The notes: generated by a model from the sequence alone, not told the origin. A stretch of 16,441 nucleotides of DNA from an uncultured Bacillota bacterium (GCA_937960725.1 CALGOY010000205.1:1-16441), one strand, 5' to 3'. Numbered from the stretch's first letter, positions 7,763-15,461 are shown. Translations and numbers: made by a program.

Positions 7763-9472
7763 TCATTTATAAAGTTTAATATACTCTTTAATATCACGTT
7801 CTGAACCAGACAGAACTTTAAAAGCATGTAAAGTTTCAATAATATTTCTATCTAAAGGATTGAGTATGGCCGCATCTAAACCCATAGCTAAAGCCATGGC
7901 TAGATAAGTGCGATTCAAAAGGCTTCTATTGGGAAGGCCGTAGGATACATTGCTTATGCCGAGAATTGTCGGAGTTTTTAATTCCTTCTTGACTAATTCT
8001 ATCGCTTTTAATGTTTCCATTGCTTCCCGCTGATTATTGGATGCGGTTAACACCAGGCAGTCGATAATTATATTTTCTCGGGAAATACCCCATTTTTCCG
8101 CTTCATCCACAATATTTGCAGCTATTTCAAAACGTTCTTCTGCTGAAGCCGGTATTCCTTTTTCATCTAAAGTCAAAGCTATTAGACAAGTGCCGTATTT
8201 CTTCGCTATAGGAAATATCGCTTCCATGGAGGCTTTCGTTCCACTAACGGAGTTTATTATAGGCTTTCCATTGTAAATCCTTACCGCTGCCTCAATAACC
8301 TCTGGATCTGTGCTATCTATCTGCAGGGGAATATTAACCATGCTCTGGATCTCGCGGATTGCCTGCACCATGGTTTCCTTCTCATCTATATCGGATATAC
8401 ATACATTAACATCCAATATATCCGCCCCTGCCTCTCTCTGCTCGATTGCTTCATCTACAATATAATAAAAATCCTTTTCCTTCAGGGCCTTTGCCATATC
8501 CTCTTTTCCCGTAGGATTAATCCGCTCCCCGATTATTTTAAAAGCTCTCCCCAACACTACTGTCTTAGATGAAGATGAGGCTGCTGTTATTCTTTCATTA
8601 TTGATTAACAAGGGATTAGCATCGGACGTAGCCTTTCTAACTGCCTCTATAAATTCAGGAGAAGTTCCGCAGCATCCACCTATTACTCTGACCCCTTTAT
8701 CCACCATCTGCTTAGCATATTGAGCAAACTCTTCTGGTGACATTTCAAACTTGGTTTCTCCATTCTCTAATTTGGGAAGTCCTGCATTAGGTTGAGCTAT
8801 CACAGGCACATGGGAATATTTGAGAAACTCTTCTATAATGGGCAGCAAATCTTTTGGTCCGAGGGAGCAATTAACTCCTAAAGCATCCACCCCCAAAGCT
8901 TCCAGTATGGTTACTGCTGTTAGCGGATCCGTCCCCATCAGGGTTCTACCAGATTTGTCAAAGGTCAAAGTACAGAAGACAGGAAGAGATGAGTTTTCCT
9001 TAGCTGCCAGCACAGCTGCTTTGGCTTCATAAATATCTGTCAATGTTTCAATAATGACTAGATCGGCACCCGAATCAGCTCCCACCCTTACCTGCCTGGC
9101 AACTGATTCATAGACTTCCTCAAAAGTCAAGCTTCCACTAGGTTCCATAAGCTGCCCTACTGGGCCTATGTCTAAAGCAACCCAGCGCTCTCCTGCTGCC
9201 TCCCTTGCTATGGATACTGCTTTTTCTACTACTTCTTCTACTGTATAGCCGGTATTTGCTAATTTATATTGGTTAGCTCCAAAGGTGTTTGTAGTAATCA
9301 CATCGGCCCCTGCTTGCAGATAGGCCCGGTGAATGGACAAAATAACATCGGGATTAGTCATGTTGTAAATTTCCGGCGGATGCCCTGCCTTTAACCCTGC
9401 CCGCTGTACCATGGTTCCCATGGCACCATCCAGGTAGATAATAGAATATTCCATAGCCTTTCTAATATCCAC
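7763..9472 (-). CDS. metH: Methionine synthase, homocysteine and methyltetrahydrofolate modules only
   Basis: A 569-aa protein equal to the first two modules of cobalamin-dependent MetH. Residues 1-290 form the homocysteine S-methyltransferase barrel, with the zinc ligands Cys202 (GVNCSLGP) and Cys267/Cys268 (GGCCGTSP). A Ser-rich linker at about 295-305 leads to a pterin-binding, DHPS-like barrel (about 313-569) with IIGERINPTGK, ILDVNVC and GISNVSYGLPNR motifs. The cobalamin-binding and reactivation modules of full MetH (about 1,200 aa) are absent, so a separate corrinoid protein and activase would be needed for methyl transfer. Start is GTG at 9472 with a GGGAG site 7 bases upstream. It lies downstream of thrB and the Fur-family gene on the same strand. 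The symbol is used loosely, because this is not a full-length MetH. Confidence 0.88.
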   Translation of the reverse strand: MDIRKAMEYSIIYLDGAMGTMVQRAGLKAGHPPEIYNMTNPDVILSIHRAYLQAGADVITTNTFGANQYKLANTGYTVEEVVEKAVSIAREAAGERWVALDIGPVGQLMEPSGSLTFEEVYESVARQVRVGADSGADLVIIETLTDIYEAKAAVLAAKENSSLPVFCTLTFDKSGRTLMGTDPLTAVTILEALGVDALGVNCSLGPKDLLPIIEEFLKYSHVPVIAQPNAGLPKLENGETKFEMSPEEFAQYAKQMVDKGVRVIGGCCGTSPEFIEAVRKATSDANPLLINNERITAASSSSKTVVLGRAFKIIGERINPTGKEDMAKALKEKDFYYIVDEAIEQREAGADILDVNVCISDIDEKETMVQAIREIQSMVNIPLQIDSTDPEVIEAAVRIYNGKPIINSVSGTKASMEAIFPIAKKYGTCLIALTLDEKGIPASAEERFEIAANIVDEAEKWGISRENIIIDCLVLTASNNQREAMETLKAIELVKKELKTPTILGISNVSYGLPNRSLLNRTYLAMALAMGLDAAILNPLDRNIIETLHAFKVLSGSERDIKEYIKLYK

Positions 9473-9531
9473 GGCAATTCTCCCTTTCTTTATAAGGTTA
9501 TTAAATAATGCCTTACCCTATATCTTTATCC

Positions 9532-9561
9532 ATATTAATATCGCCAATGAACTTATATCAA
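9532..9561 (-). promoter_or_regulatory. Possible internal promoter for the methionine synthase gene
   Basis: In the 103-base gap after the Fur-family gene the minus strand carries TTGATA (9561-9556), an 18-base spacer and TAATAT (9537-9532). This would let the methionine synthase be expressed separately from thrB-fur. No SAM riboswitch or T-box structure was recognised in the gap. Confidence 0.35.
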
Positions 9562-9575
9562 GGCAAACTTGTCAT

Positions 9576-10016
9576 TTAATCAGCTGCTGTTGTTGACTCC
9601 TTCTCCCGCATACATCCCCTGCAAAAACCATATATTTCAAACCGATGCTCTATAGGCACAAAATCTCGAGTGGGTGGCATATGTTTAAAGGGGCAGAAAT
9701 CCGTCTTTTGAATCTTTCCACAGCCCTTACAGATCATGTGGTGGTAGTGCTTGTCCGACCATTTCAATTCATAATATGAGGCTCCCCGCCCCAATTCTAG
9801 CTGCAAGACTAGCCCTTCCTCTACCAGCATTTCTAAATTCCTATATACCGTTGAGAAGTTAACACTAGGATTTTTCTTTATAATCTGCTGAAAAAGCTCC
9901 TGGGCTGTAGTCGGCACCTTTATTTCTGCAAGGGCATCAAGCAGCGACTCCCGCTGCTTAGTAAGCTTATAGCCCCTATCCCGCAGCTCCTCCTTCAATT
10001 TTGCGATGTCATTCAT
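9576..10016 (-). CDS. Fur-family metal- or peroxide-responsive repressor
   Basis: A 146-aa Fur-superfamily regulator of normal length. The winged helix occupies about residues 1-82, with the recognition region PSVNFSTVYRNLEMLVEEGLV. The C-terminal dimerisation and metal domain follows. HYHHMIC (residues 90-96) supplies metal-site histidines; Cys96/Cys99 and Cys132/Cys135 (CKGC and CRGC) form the usual structural zinc site, and Cys108 is an extra cysteine. EHRFEIYGFC is the standard C-terminal motif. Sequence alone does not separate Fur, Zur and PerR here. It sits 27 bases after thrB and upstream of the methionine synthase, so it may be co-transcribed with amino-acid genes. No clear 7-1-7 Fur box was found nearby. 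Confidence 0.9.
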   Translation of the reverse strand: MNDIAKLKEELRDRGYKLTKQRESLLDALAEIKVPTTAQELFQQIIKKNPSVNFSTVYRNLEMLVEEGLVLQLELGRGASYYELKWSDKHYHHMICKGCGKIQKTDFCPFKHMPPTRDFVPIEHRFEIYGFCRGCMREKESTTAAD

Positions 10017-10043
10017 CCTAAGCCACCCCTTCCCACTGCAATG

Positions 10044-10937
10044 CTATAAAACTTGAACACCCCTGCTGCATATATCGGCTATTTCAACAGTCCATCTTCC
10101 ATTTAGCCTATCTACTATCTGCTGCATCTCCCGTTGAAACCGCTGATAATCTTTATCCAATACCGCAATTATGGTCGGGCCTGCACCGCTTAAAAAAACT
10201 CCCTTGGCACCTAATGCCATCGCCTGGCTAGTTATTTCATCCCAATTGGGTATCAAGCCCTTCCGGTAAGGCTGATGGATTCGATCTTGCATGCCTACAT
10301 AGAGATTTTCCAAATTCCCAGTCAAAAATGCCGCTGTTACAAGGGCAGTCCTAGATATATTAAACACCGCATCCTTTACCGTTAGGGTCTCCGGAATAAT
10401 TTTTCTTGCTTTTTTAGTCGATAAATAAAAATCTGGAATAATCAATGCAAATTTAATATTTTTCGAAGGATCAAACCGAAATTTAACTACCCTATCACCA
10501 TCCAAGCAAGCAATGACCATCCCGCCTTCCAAAGCCGGTAGCACATTGTCTGGATGCCCATCCATTTCAACTGCCATCTTCATAATTTCACATTTGCTCA
10601 AGAGTCTGCCTGTAAGCTCATTGGCAGCAGTTAATCCCCCTACAATACAGGCAGCACTGCTTCCCAAACCGCGGGTCAATGGAATATTATTTATAAGATT
10701 TATTCTAAGTCCTTTAGCCGGATAACCTACCCTATTAAACACCTTTTTCATTGCTACGTATACTAGATTGCTGTCGTCCTGTGGGATTTCGTCTTTTTGT
10801 TCCTCTGGAACGCAGATCTCTAAGCCTTCTATTTTTTCCTCCACTTCTATTATATTATATATATTTAAGGCCAATCCCAGACAATCAAATCCTGGGCCTA
10901 GATTTGTTGTAGTAGCCGGTACTTTAACCCTTATCAA
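10044..10937 (-). CDS. thrB: Homoserine kinase
   Basis: A 297-aa GHMP-family kinase that phosphorylates L-homoserine with ATP, the committed step to threonine. Motif 1 is at the N-terminus (VPATTTNLGPGFDCLGLAL, residues 6-24). The phosphate-binding loop is PLTRGLGSSAA (86-96), GHPDN lies at 127-131, and the C-terminal motif is FLSGAGPTIIA (248-258). Length is typical. The start is TTG at 10937, with a GAGGGAG site about 11 bases upstream; translation from here gives the canonical IRVKVPAT N-terminus. It is the first gene of the minus-strand thrB-fur pair and is divergent from murC. Threonine synthase and homoserine dehydrogenase are not in the window. Confidence 0.95.
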   Translation of the reverse strand: MIRVKVPATTTNLGPGFDCLGLALNIYNIIEVEEKIEGLEICVPEEQKDEIPQDDSNLVYVAMKKVFNRVGYPAKGLRINLINNIPLTRGLGSSAACIVGGLTAANELTGRLLSKCEIMKMAVEMDGHPDNVLPALEGGMVIACLDGDRVVKFRFDPSKNIKFALIIPDFYLSTKKARKIIPETLTVKDAVFNISRTALVTAAFLTGNLENLYVGMQDRIHQPYRKGLIPNWDEITSQAMALGAKGVFLSGAGPTIIAVLDKDYQRFQREMQQIVDRLNGRWTVEIADICSRGVQVL

Positions 10938-10972
10938 GTCTAACTACACTCCCTCTATGTCTATTTCCAAAC

Positions 10973-11001
10973 ATTATATCATAAAACTTAATAAAAAAAT
11001 A
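10973..11001 (-). promoter_or_regulatory. Extended -10 promoter for thrB
   Basis: On the minus strand, TATAAT (10978-10973) is preceded by TGA, giving an extended -10 element. The -35 position (about 11001-10996, TATTTT) is poor. The predicted start would give a leader of about 30 bases before the TTG of thrB. The remaining bases of the 315-base thrB-murC gap hold the murC promoter and leader and otherwise nothing recognisable. Confidence 0.5.
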
Positions 11002-11112
11002 TATTTGCTGTAATTTATTTGAATCGTTTTATACATAAACTGTATAACTATCCACAAATTAGGTAAACATATAATTGAATATATACCCTAATTTCATCTA
11101 ATGCATGATTTC

Positions 11113-11141
11113 TTGAAAATAAGCTCGTAACGGAGTATAAT
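11113..11141 (+). promoter_or_regulatory. Sigma-A promoter for murC
   Basis: TTGAAA at 11113-11118, exactly 17 bases of spacer, then a perfect TATAAT at 11136-11141. Transcription should begin near 11148, which leaves a leader of about 105 bases before the murC start, long enough to hold regulatory structure. Confidence 0.75.
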
Positions 11142-11209
11142 AAGTTAGTATGGAAGTTGAATAAACCTTAATTTAAATAGTATATATTAAGTTATTTCTG
11201 ACTTGTATC

Positions 11210-11245
11210 TAGTACTGCTCAGGCTAGGTACTAAACTGAGAGGTG
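11210..11245 (+). promoter_or_regulatory. Overlapping inverted repeats in the murC leader, one covering the ribosome site
   Basis: Two mutually exclusive stems can be drawn. TAGTAC (11210-11215) pairs with GTACTA (11228-11233). CTCAG (11218-11222) pairs with CTGAG (11236-11240), and the latter runs into the GAGAGGTG ribosome site (11238-11245) of murC. The stems are short, so this is suggestive only. Confidence 0.3.
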
Positions 11246-11252
11246 TATATAG

Positions 11253-12677
11253 ATGAGTTCTATTCATATAAAAGATTTAAAAGGAGGCCACATCCATTTT
11301 GTCGGTATCGGCGGAATAAGCATGAGCGGCCTTGCCGAGTTTTTGTTTCGCAATGGATATAAAGTTACAGGTTCGGATGTTGCCGAATCCTATATTACCA
11401 GAGATTTGGCGAGTAAAGGTATTCCCATTACTATTGGACATAAAGCTTCGAATGTGGAAGGGGCCGATCTTGTAGTATACACTGCAGCTATTATTACCAG
11501 CGGTAAAAATCCGGAAATGGAACAGGCAAATAAATTAAATATTCCTACCATGAACCGTGCTGTATTGCTCGGACAAATTATGGAAGGATTTCCCCATGCA
11601 ATAGCCATATCCGGAACCCATGGCAAAACCACAACCACATCTATGCTTGCCCTTATCATGGACAGAGCCAATTTAGATCCTACCGTATTCTTAGGAGGAA
11701 AGCTGGACGAAATTGGAGGCAATGTTAAAATCGGAAATAGCCCCTATTTTCTAGCAGAAGCCTGTGAGTTTTCTGGAAGCTTTTTAGAAATGCATCCATA
11801 TATAGCCGTTATCCTTAATATAGATAATGATCATTTAGATTATTTTAAGGATATGGGGCATCTATACCGATCATTTTTAGATTTTGCCAACCTGGTCCCG
11901 AAAGGCGGATTTGTAGTTGGCTGTACAGATGATCCTCTAGTAGACAAGCTCTTAGGAGAAGTAAATAGAAATGTTATCAGTTATGGCATTGAAAAAAAAG
12001 CAGATTGGATAGCAGACGAAATAAAATATGATTCGATGGGCTGCCCGTCTTTTCATGTTTTATATAAAGGACAGGACATGGGCTGGTTTAACCTCCGGAT
12101 TCCAGGCAAACATAACGTATATAATGCATTGGCCGCTATAGCCGTTGCTTGGACCACAGGAATTTCAAGAGAAGTAATCTACCAAGGTCTAGCCTCTTAC
12201 AGAGGTACCCAGCGCCGGTTTGAAGTAAAGGGGAAAGTCAATGGCGTAACTATAGTCGATGATTACGGCCACCATCCAACAGAAATAAAAGCTACGTTAG
12301 CTGCAGCCCAAAACTATCCCCATAATAAAATATGGTGTGTTTTCCAACCCTATACCTTCTCCCGAACGAAGCTATTATTCAATGAGTTTGTCGACGCTTT
12401 CGACGATGCCGATGAGGTAATTATTACCGATATAATGGGCGGAAGAGAACAAGATACTGGGCTTATTCATGCAAGGGAATTAGTAGAAGCTATTAAAGCC
12501 AAGGGAAAATCTTGCAGGTACCTGCCAACATTTGATGATGTGGTCAACTTCTTATCCACCAGCGCCCAATCTGGAGACCTAGTAATCACTACAGGATGCG
12601 GCAATGTATATTTAGCAGCTGAAATGCTGGTAGAGCGGATGGAAAAGGACCTACAAACTATTAAATCCCAAACATAA
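11253..12677 (+). CDS. murC: UDP-N-acetylmuramate-L-alanine ligase
   Basis: A 474-aa Mur ligase that adds L-alanine to UDP-N-acetylmuramic acid with ATP, the first peptide step of cytoplasmic peptidoglycan precursor synthesis. The N-terminal UDP-binding domain starts with HFVGIGGISMSGLAEFLF (residues 15-32). The central ATP-binding loop is GTHGKTTTTS (121-130), with the family motifs EACEFSGSFL (169-178) and NIDNDHLDYF (189-198). The ligase C-domain carries DDYGHHPTEI and FQPYTFSRT. Length is slightly above the usual 440-460. The start is supported by GAGAGGTG 7 bases upstream. It is a single-gene unit, with its own promoter and a strong terminator that contains its stop codon. Confidence 0.96.
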   Translation: MSSIHIKDLKGGHIHFVGIGGISMSGLAEFLFRNGYKVTGSDVAESYITRDLASKGIPITIGHKASNVEGADLVVYTAAIITSGKNPEMEQANKLNIPTMNRAVLLGQIMEGFPHAIAISGTHGKTTTTSMLALIMDRANLDPTVFLGGKLDEIGGNVKIGNSPYFLAEACEFSGSFLEMHPYIAVILNIDNDHLDYFKDMGHLYRSFLDFANLVPKGGFVVGCTDDPLVDKLLGEVNRNVISYGIEKKADWIADEIKYDSMGCPSFHVLYKGQDMGWFNLRIPGKHNVYNALAAIAVAWTTGISREVIYQGLASYRGTQRRFEVKGKVNGVTIVDDYGHHPTEIKATLAAAQNYPHNKIWCVFQPYTFSRTKLLFNEFVDAFDDADEVIITDIMGGREQDTGLIHARELVEAIKAKGKSCRYLPTFDDVVNFLSTSAQSGDLVITTGCGNVYLAAEMLVERMEKDLQTIKSQT

Positions 12678-12708
12678 AAAATGGGGTTAAAACCCCATTT
12701 TTTATGTT
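12671..12708. terminator. Strong bidirectional terminator between murC and the hydrolase gene
   Basis: A perfect 18-base inverted repeat: AACATAAAAAATGGGGTT (12671-12688), two central bases, and its exact complement (12691-12708). The GGGGTT/AACCCC core is flanked by A-runs and T-runs, so it acts as a rho-independent terminator on both strands. It serves the convergent murC and alpha/beta hydrolase genes. The murC TAA (12675-12677) lies inside the left arm. Confidence 0.9.
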
Positions 12709-12802
12709 CCAATAGCCTAATAGCCTAAATTTAAGCTAGCACCCCTATTTATATAATATTGCGAAAAACTCTTCATTTTAGCTGACATGAATCGGCCTTT
12801 TA

Positions 12803-13603
12803 CTAGCACTCTCCAGTAAACCCTATACTTTTAAGCCATTTCTCGCACAATTTAGTCCATACTTTAACCTGAGGATGCTCTTGTGCCAATCCAAGGCCAT
12901 GACGGCCATCAGGAAAAACATGTAGTTCAAAAGGCACTTTATTTTTACTTAACGCACTGGCAAAAAGCAGGCTATTTTCAACTGGCACTCCAGAATCATT
13001 CGCAGTATGCCACAAAAATGTAGGGGGAGTATCAGCAGTTACCTGAGTTTCATTGGACAGCAAAGTTATCATATCTTGCGAAGGGTTGTCTCCTAATAAG
13101 GATCTCATAGAACCGTCATGGCGAAATTCTCCAAAGCTTATAACCGGGTAGCACAAAATCATTGCATCTGGCCTGCAGCTAATCCTTTCAATTGGATCAT
13201 CTGAATTTGCATCCCCCAAATCAAAATGGGTGCCAACAGTTGAAGCTAAGTGTCCCCCTGCCGAAAATCCTAAAACTCCTATTCGGTCAGGGTCTATGTT
13301 CCATTCTTTAGCGTGGTATCTCACATATCTAATAGCTCTTTTAGCATCCAAAAGGGGATAAGGATATCTATAAGGGCTTACCCTATACTCTAGAACAAAG
13401 GCAGATATACCTATAGAATTTAGCCAAAGGGCTACCGGTTCCCCTTCGTGATACGCTCTATGACTATATCCTCCCCCTGGAAATACGATAACAGCGCCAG
13501 TAGGCTTCTGCGTATCTATTATGTATGGAATAATTGCAGGAATATGTTCGCTTAATTCGGGATCAAACCCCGGTATATCTTTTTCTTCCCATAAACTAAT
13601 CAT
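12803..13603 (-). CDS. Alpha/beta hydrolase, esterase/lipase type
   Basis: A 266-aa cytoplasmic serine hydrolase with no signal peptide. The oxyanion-hole segment is VIVFPGGGYSHRAYHEGEP (residues 38-56). The nucleophile elbow is GFSAGGH with Ser114, and the acid is probably Asp203 (HTANDSGVPVE). The catalytic histidine is His235 (FPDGRHGLGLA). This pattern fits the acetyl-xylan-esterase-like / BD-FAE group that removes acyl groups from plant-type oligosaccharides, but the substrate is not determined. The start has a GGGAGG site and overlaps by ATGA with the end of the upstream small gene, indicating coupled translation. The first part of this gene is duplicated at 15940-16022. Confidence 0.9.
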   Translation of the reverse strand: MISLWEEKDIPGFDPELSEHIPAIIPYIIDTQKPTGAVIVFPGGGYSHRAYHEGEPVALWLNSIGISAFVLEYRVSPYRYPYPLLDAKRAIRYVRYHAKEWNIDPDRIGVLGFSAGGHLASTVGTHFDLGDANSDDPIERISCRPDAMILCYPVISFGEFRHDGSMRSLLGDNPSQDMITLLSNETQVTADTPPTFLWHTANDSGVPVENSLLFASALSKNKVPFELHVFPDGRHGLGLAQEHPQVKVWTKLCEKWLKSIGFTGEC

Positions 13604-13778
13604 ACTATCGCCTCCCTTAAATTATAAACAAGTTCACAGCTGTCTTTAATTATATACGGTCCCTTATCAAAATGGGAAGTATTTCCGTAAATTTTCGAAT
13701 GATATTTTTTATCCAATCTATATAGGATTTTATTTCCTTTATCAGTTACACAAAGTATTAAGAGACTGTCTCCAATTC
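13521..13778. repeat. Direct repeat, copy A (hydrolase start plus tail of small gene)
   Basis: About 258 bases that recur at 15940-16200 in the same orientation. The core 13551-13669 is identical over 119 bases to 15970-16088. The sides are clearly diverged and include a one-codon indel. The repeat spans the ATGA junction between the small unknown gene and the alpha/beta hydrolase. Confidence 0.95.
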
Positions 13779-13790
13779 GACCGCCATAAA
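13600..13790 (-). pseudogene. Tail fragment of an unknown gene, fused to a decayed gene
   Basis: The last 63 or so codons of an open frame that ends with TGA overlapping the hydrolase ATG. From RIGD onward the product (VTDKGNKILYRLDKKYHS to LVYNLREAIV) is homologous to the C-terminus of the longer gene at the right edge of the window, and the final 21 residues are identical. The frame stays open upstream to a GTG at 13875, but that start has no ribosome site and its N-terminal residues (HKDIKKEFSKV) belong to the neighbouring decayed gene. The apparent 91-aa protein is therefore a chimera made by rearrangement. It may still be translated and coupled to the hydrolase. No function is recognised. 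Confidence 0.6.
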
Positions 13791-14272
13791 TAGCTTTTTC
13801 AATAGTTTCTGCATTCACCTTGCTAAATTCTTTTTTGATATCTTTATGAGATATAAATGCATCCCACTTAACCACTGTCCCATGGACAACTAAATCCAGT
13901 TGTGTCCACTGTTATAGCTGAGTGATCATATAAATAGAGTGGAAGTATAACATTCTTTTCCTCAGCGGGTTCATGCAAATCGCTAATATAAAGTGGATCA
14001 AGTAGAGTATCAAAAATTAAGTCTTTTTCAGCTTTAGTGTATAAATAATCATACTCATATCATTTTTGAAAGTAGCCACCATAGGATTAGATATAACATT
14101 TTTTATTTTTTGCAGAATATTTTAATTTTGTACTTTTAGCATTACCTTGCTTAACATATTTAATAACTTTGTTTAGGGAAACTGTTGTTCTCACAAGTTC
14201 TGCTAAAAATTCTCTAGGATTATCATAGTTATGTTTATCACCAAGGTCATATCTTCTATGCCATGCAATCAT
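13790..14272 (-). pseudogene. Decayed phage/ICE-type accessory gene with three in-frame stops
   Basis: Reading from the ATG at 14272, one minus-strand frame gives MIAWHRRYDLGDKHNYDNPR and, further on, VILPLYLYDHSAITVDTTGF followed by SCPWDSG. I recognise this combination (WHRRYxLGD early, LYDHSGIT and FSCPWDSGQVG later) from small proteins of clostridial and bacillal phages and conjugative elements, function unknown to me. The same frame is interrupted by TAA (14089-14087), TGA (14062-14060) and TAA (13870-13868). The last falls where the family has Gln, a CAA-to-TAA change. After VGCIYIS the sequence continues as HKDIKKEF one base out of frame. The N-terminus also seems to be missing. Frame conservation between the stops indicates fairly recent inactivation by point mutation. 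Confidence 0.65.
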
Positions 14273-14673
14273 CCTTCATGTAAATATCACTCATTGTAAG
14301 TGCCCCTTGTATAAAACTTCCCATTTAATTAAATTATTTGGGATAAATTTATAAAATTTGTTTGCTTTTACAAATTATTGTGCTATTATATAGATAAACG
14401 GTTTTACTATCAGATTATAAATTTAATTAGTCATAAATAAATATTTATGCATTGAATATTTATACTTTTTTACAACATAATGTAGCAATTTTTCGAGCTA
14501 CTTACATTGAAGTCTACTTATACAGGGACACAATTTACTGACTAAATATACAATATGTCTAAAAGCAAGTAATATATAATGGGGGGTGTTTTTATTCGTA
14601 TAACGAATTAATATTAATAGTATTTCTAATTAATAACATTAATAAAGCAATGCAAAAGGAGGGCGGATTTTAA
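14273..14673. other. AT-rich intergenic region upstream of the secreted-protein gene
   Basis: About 400 bases with no gene. It holds a 12-base perfect palindrome ATAAATATTTAT (14437-14448), with the 9-mer AATATTTAT occurring twice six bases apart, and a small GTAGC/GCTAC stem near 14482-14501. The ATTCGT-ATA-ACGAAT dyad is annotated separately. A possible extended -10 (TGCTATTAT near 14382-14390) is the only promoter-like signal; no convincing -35 pair was found close to the gene. Confidence 0.5.
14594..14608. promoter_or_regulatory. Perfect dyad, candidate operator
   Basis: ATTCGT-ATA-ACGAAT is a perfect 6-base inverted repeat with a 3-base centre, 65 bases before the start of the secreted-protein gene. 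Its CG content stands out in an almost pure AT background, which suggests a regulator-binding site. The protein is unknown. Confidence 0.4.
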
Positions 14674-15435
14674 ATGAGAAAAAGACTCATAAAAGTGTGT
14701 GCCGTATTACTTGTTAACTTACTGTTAATCTCCTCTCCTGCTTTTGCTTTTTATCAAGAAAATGATAACAATTTGGATTCGATGATAGCTGAATTAAAAA
14801 AAGAAGGTCATAATATTATTAGAACTATAAATAGTGAGGGTTACGAGACTATTATAGTTGATAATGGAGCTGAAATAATTGTAAAAATTCCAGTAGAAGA
14901 TATTCTAAGAAAGAGACCAGATTTAAAAGAAGCTTACAATCAAATAATAGAAGAACACAATGAATCCATTATAACTCCAAATGCTGGTATTTCCCCTGGT
15001 GGTAAGCTTTATACTACCGTTAAATATGTGTTTAAAAGTTCTCTACCATACTTCGACCCAACAAAAGATATTGTTTGGAGGTTTAACAATACAACTTCGC
15101 AATGGGTAAAAGCACAGCTAAGCGGGCAAACTACAGCATCATGTTTCATTTCTTCAGAATATAATGTTGCATCTAAAACGGCATTAGAAAAAAGTTTTGA
15201 AGTAGTTGCAGGTGTAAAATTAAATTTTTCATTAACACAATCAGTTACTACTGAATACGGAACACAAATTGATGTAGCTCCCAAAATGAGCTATACAATA
15301 TATTCACAAACTCATTATCGTGTTTACGGTTATCAGGAAGAATATTGGTTTTGGGGTACTCTAGTAGACAGTGTTCCATTAGGTGTATTTAAACCAGTAG
15401 GATTTGAATGGACTTTAGAGCGTAAAAGCATATAA
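14674..15435 (+). CDS. Secreted beta-rich protein of unknown function
   Basis: A 253-aa precursor with a clear Sec signal peptide (RKR at 2-4, hydrophobic core 9-20, cleavage after SPAFA at 25). The strong AAGGAGGGCGG site fixes the start. The mature N-terminal part (about 26-100) is charged and mixed alpha/beta. From about 105 it is rich in alternating polar and hydrophobic residues typical of long beta strands (FEVVAGVKLNFSLTQSVTTE, IDVAPKMSYTIYSQTHYRVY), ending with aromatic strands (YQEEYWFWGTL, FKPVGFEWTL). It has a single mature cysteine (157), no membrane helix and no enzyme motif. The Ser/Thr-rich amphipathic strands resemble the stem regions of ETX/MTX2-type pore-forming proteins, but that is an impression, not a match. 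A small membrane-protein gene follows after 26 bases. I do not recognise the family. Confidence 0.85.
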   Translation: MRKRLIKVCAVLLVNLLLISSPAFAFYQENDNNLDSMIAELKKEGHNIIRTINSEGYETIIVDNGAEIIVKIPVEDILRKRPDLKEAYNQIIEEHNESIITPNAGISPGGKLYTTVKYVFKSSLPYFDPTKDIVWRFNNTTSQWVKAQLSGQTTASCFISSEYNVASKTALEKSFEVVAGVKLNFSLTQSVTTEYGTQIDVAPKMSYTIYSQTHYRVYGYQEEYWFWGTLVDSVPLGVFKPVGFEWTLERKSI

Positions 15436-15461
15436 ATAATATCGGAAAGGAATAGATTAAA

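Noticed and set aside
9493..9519. TAAGG/CCTTA imperfect dyad before the methionine synthase as a Fur or PerR box
   Set aside because: The symmetry breaks after five bases and it does not fit a 7-1-7 layout.
11048..11056. CTATCCACA, one mismatch from a DnaA box
   Set aside because: It is a single site with no cluster of boxes and no dnaA or dnaN nearby, so there is no case for an origin.
11390..11722. Long minus-strand open frame inside murC
   Set aside because: It lies opposite conserved murC motifs, has no ribosome site and encodes nothing recognisable. Similar frames opposite thrB, the methionine synthase and the DUF5696 gene were dropped for the same reason.
14087..14272. A free-standing 61-codon gene beginning MIAWHRRYD
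   Set aside because: The same frame continues to encode family-like sequence after its stop, so it is the first piece of a longer pseudogene.
13790..14272. Stop-codon recoding (TAA/TGA read as amino acids) as in some phages
   Set aside because: Both TAA and TGA occur, a frameshift follows, and neighbouring genes use TAA and TGA as normal stops. Decay is simpler.
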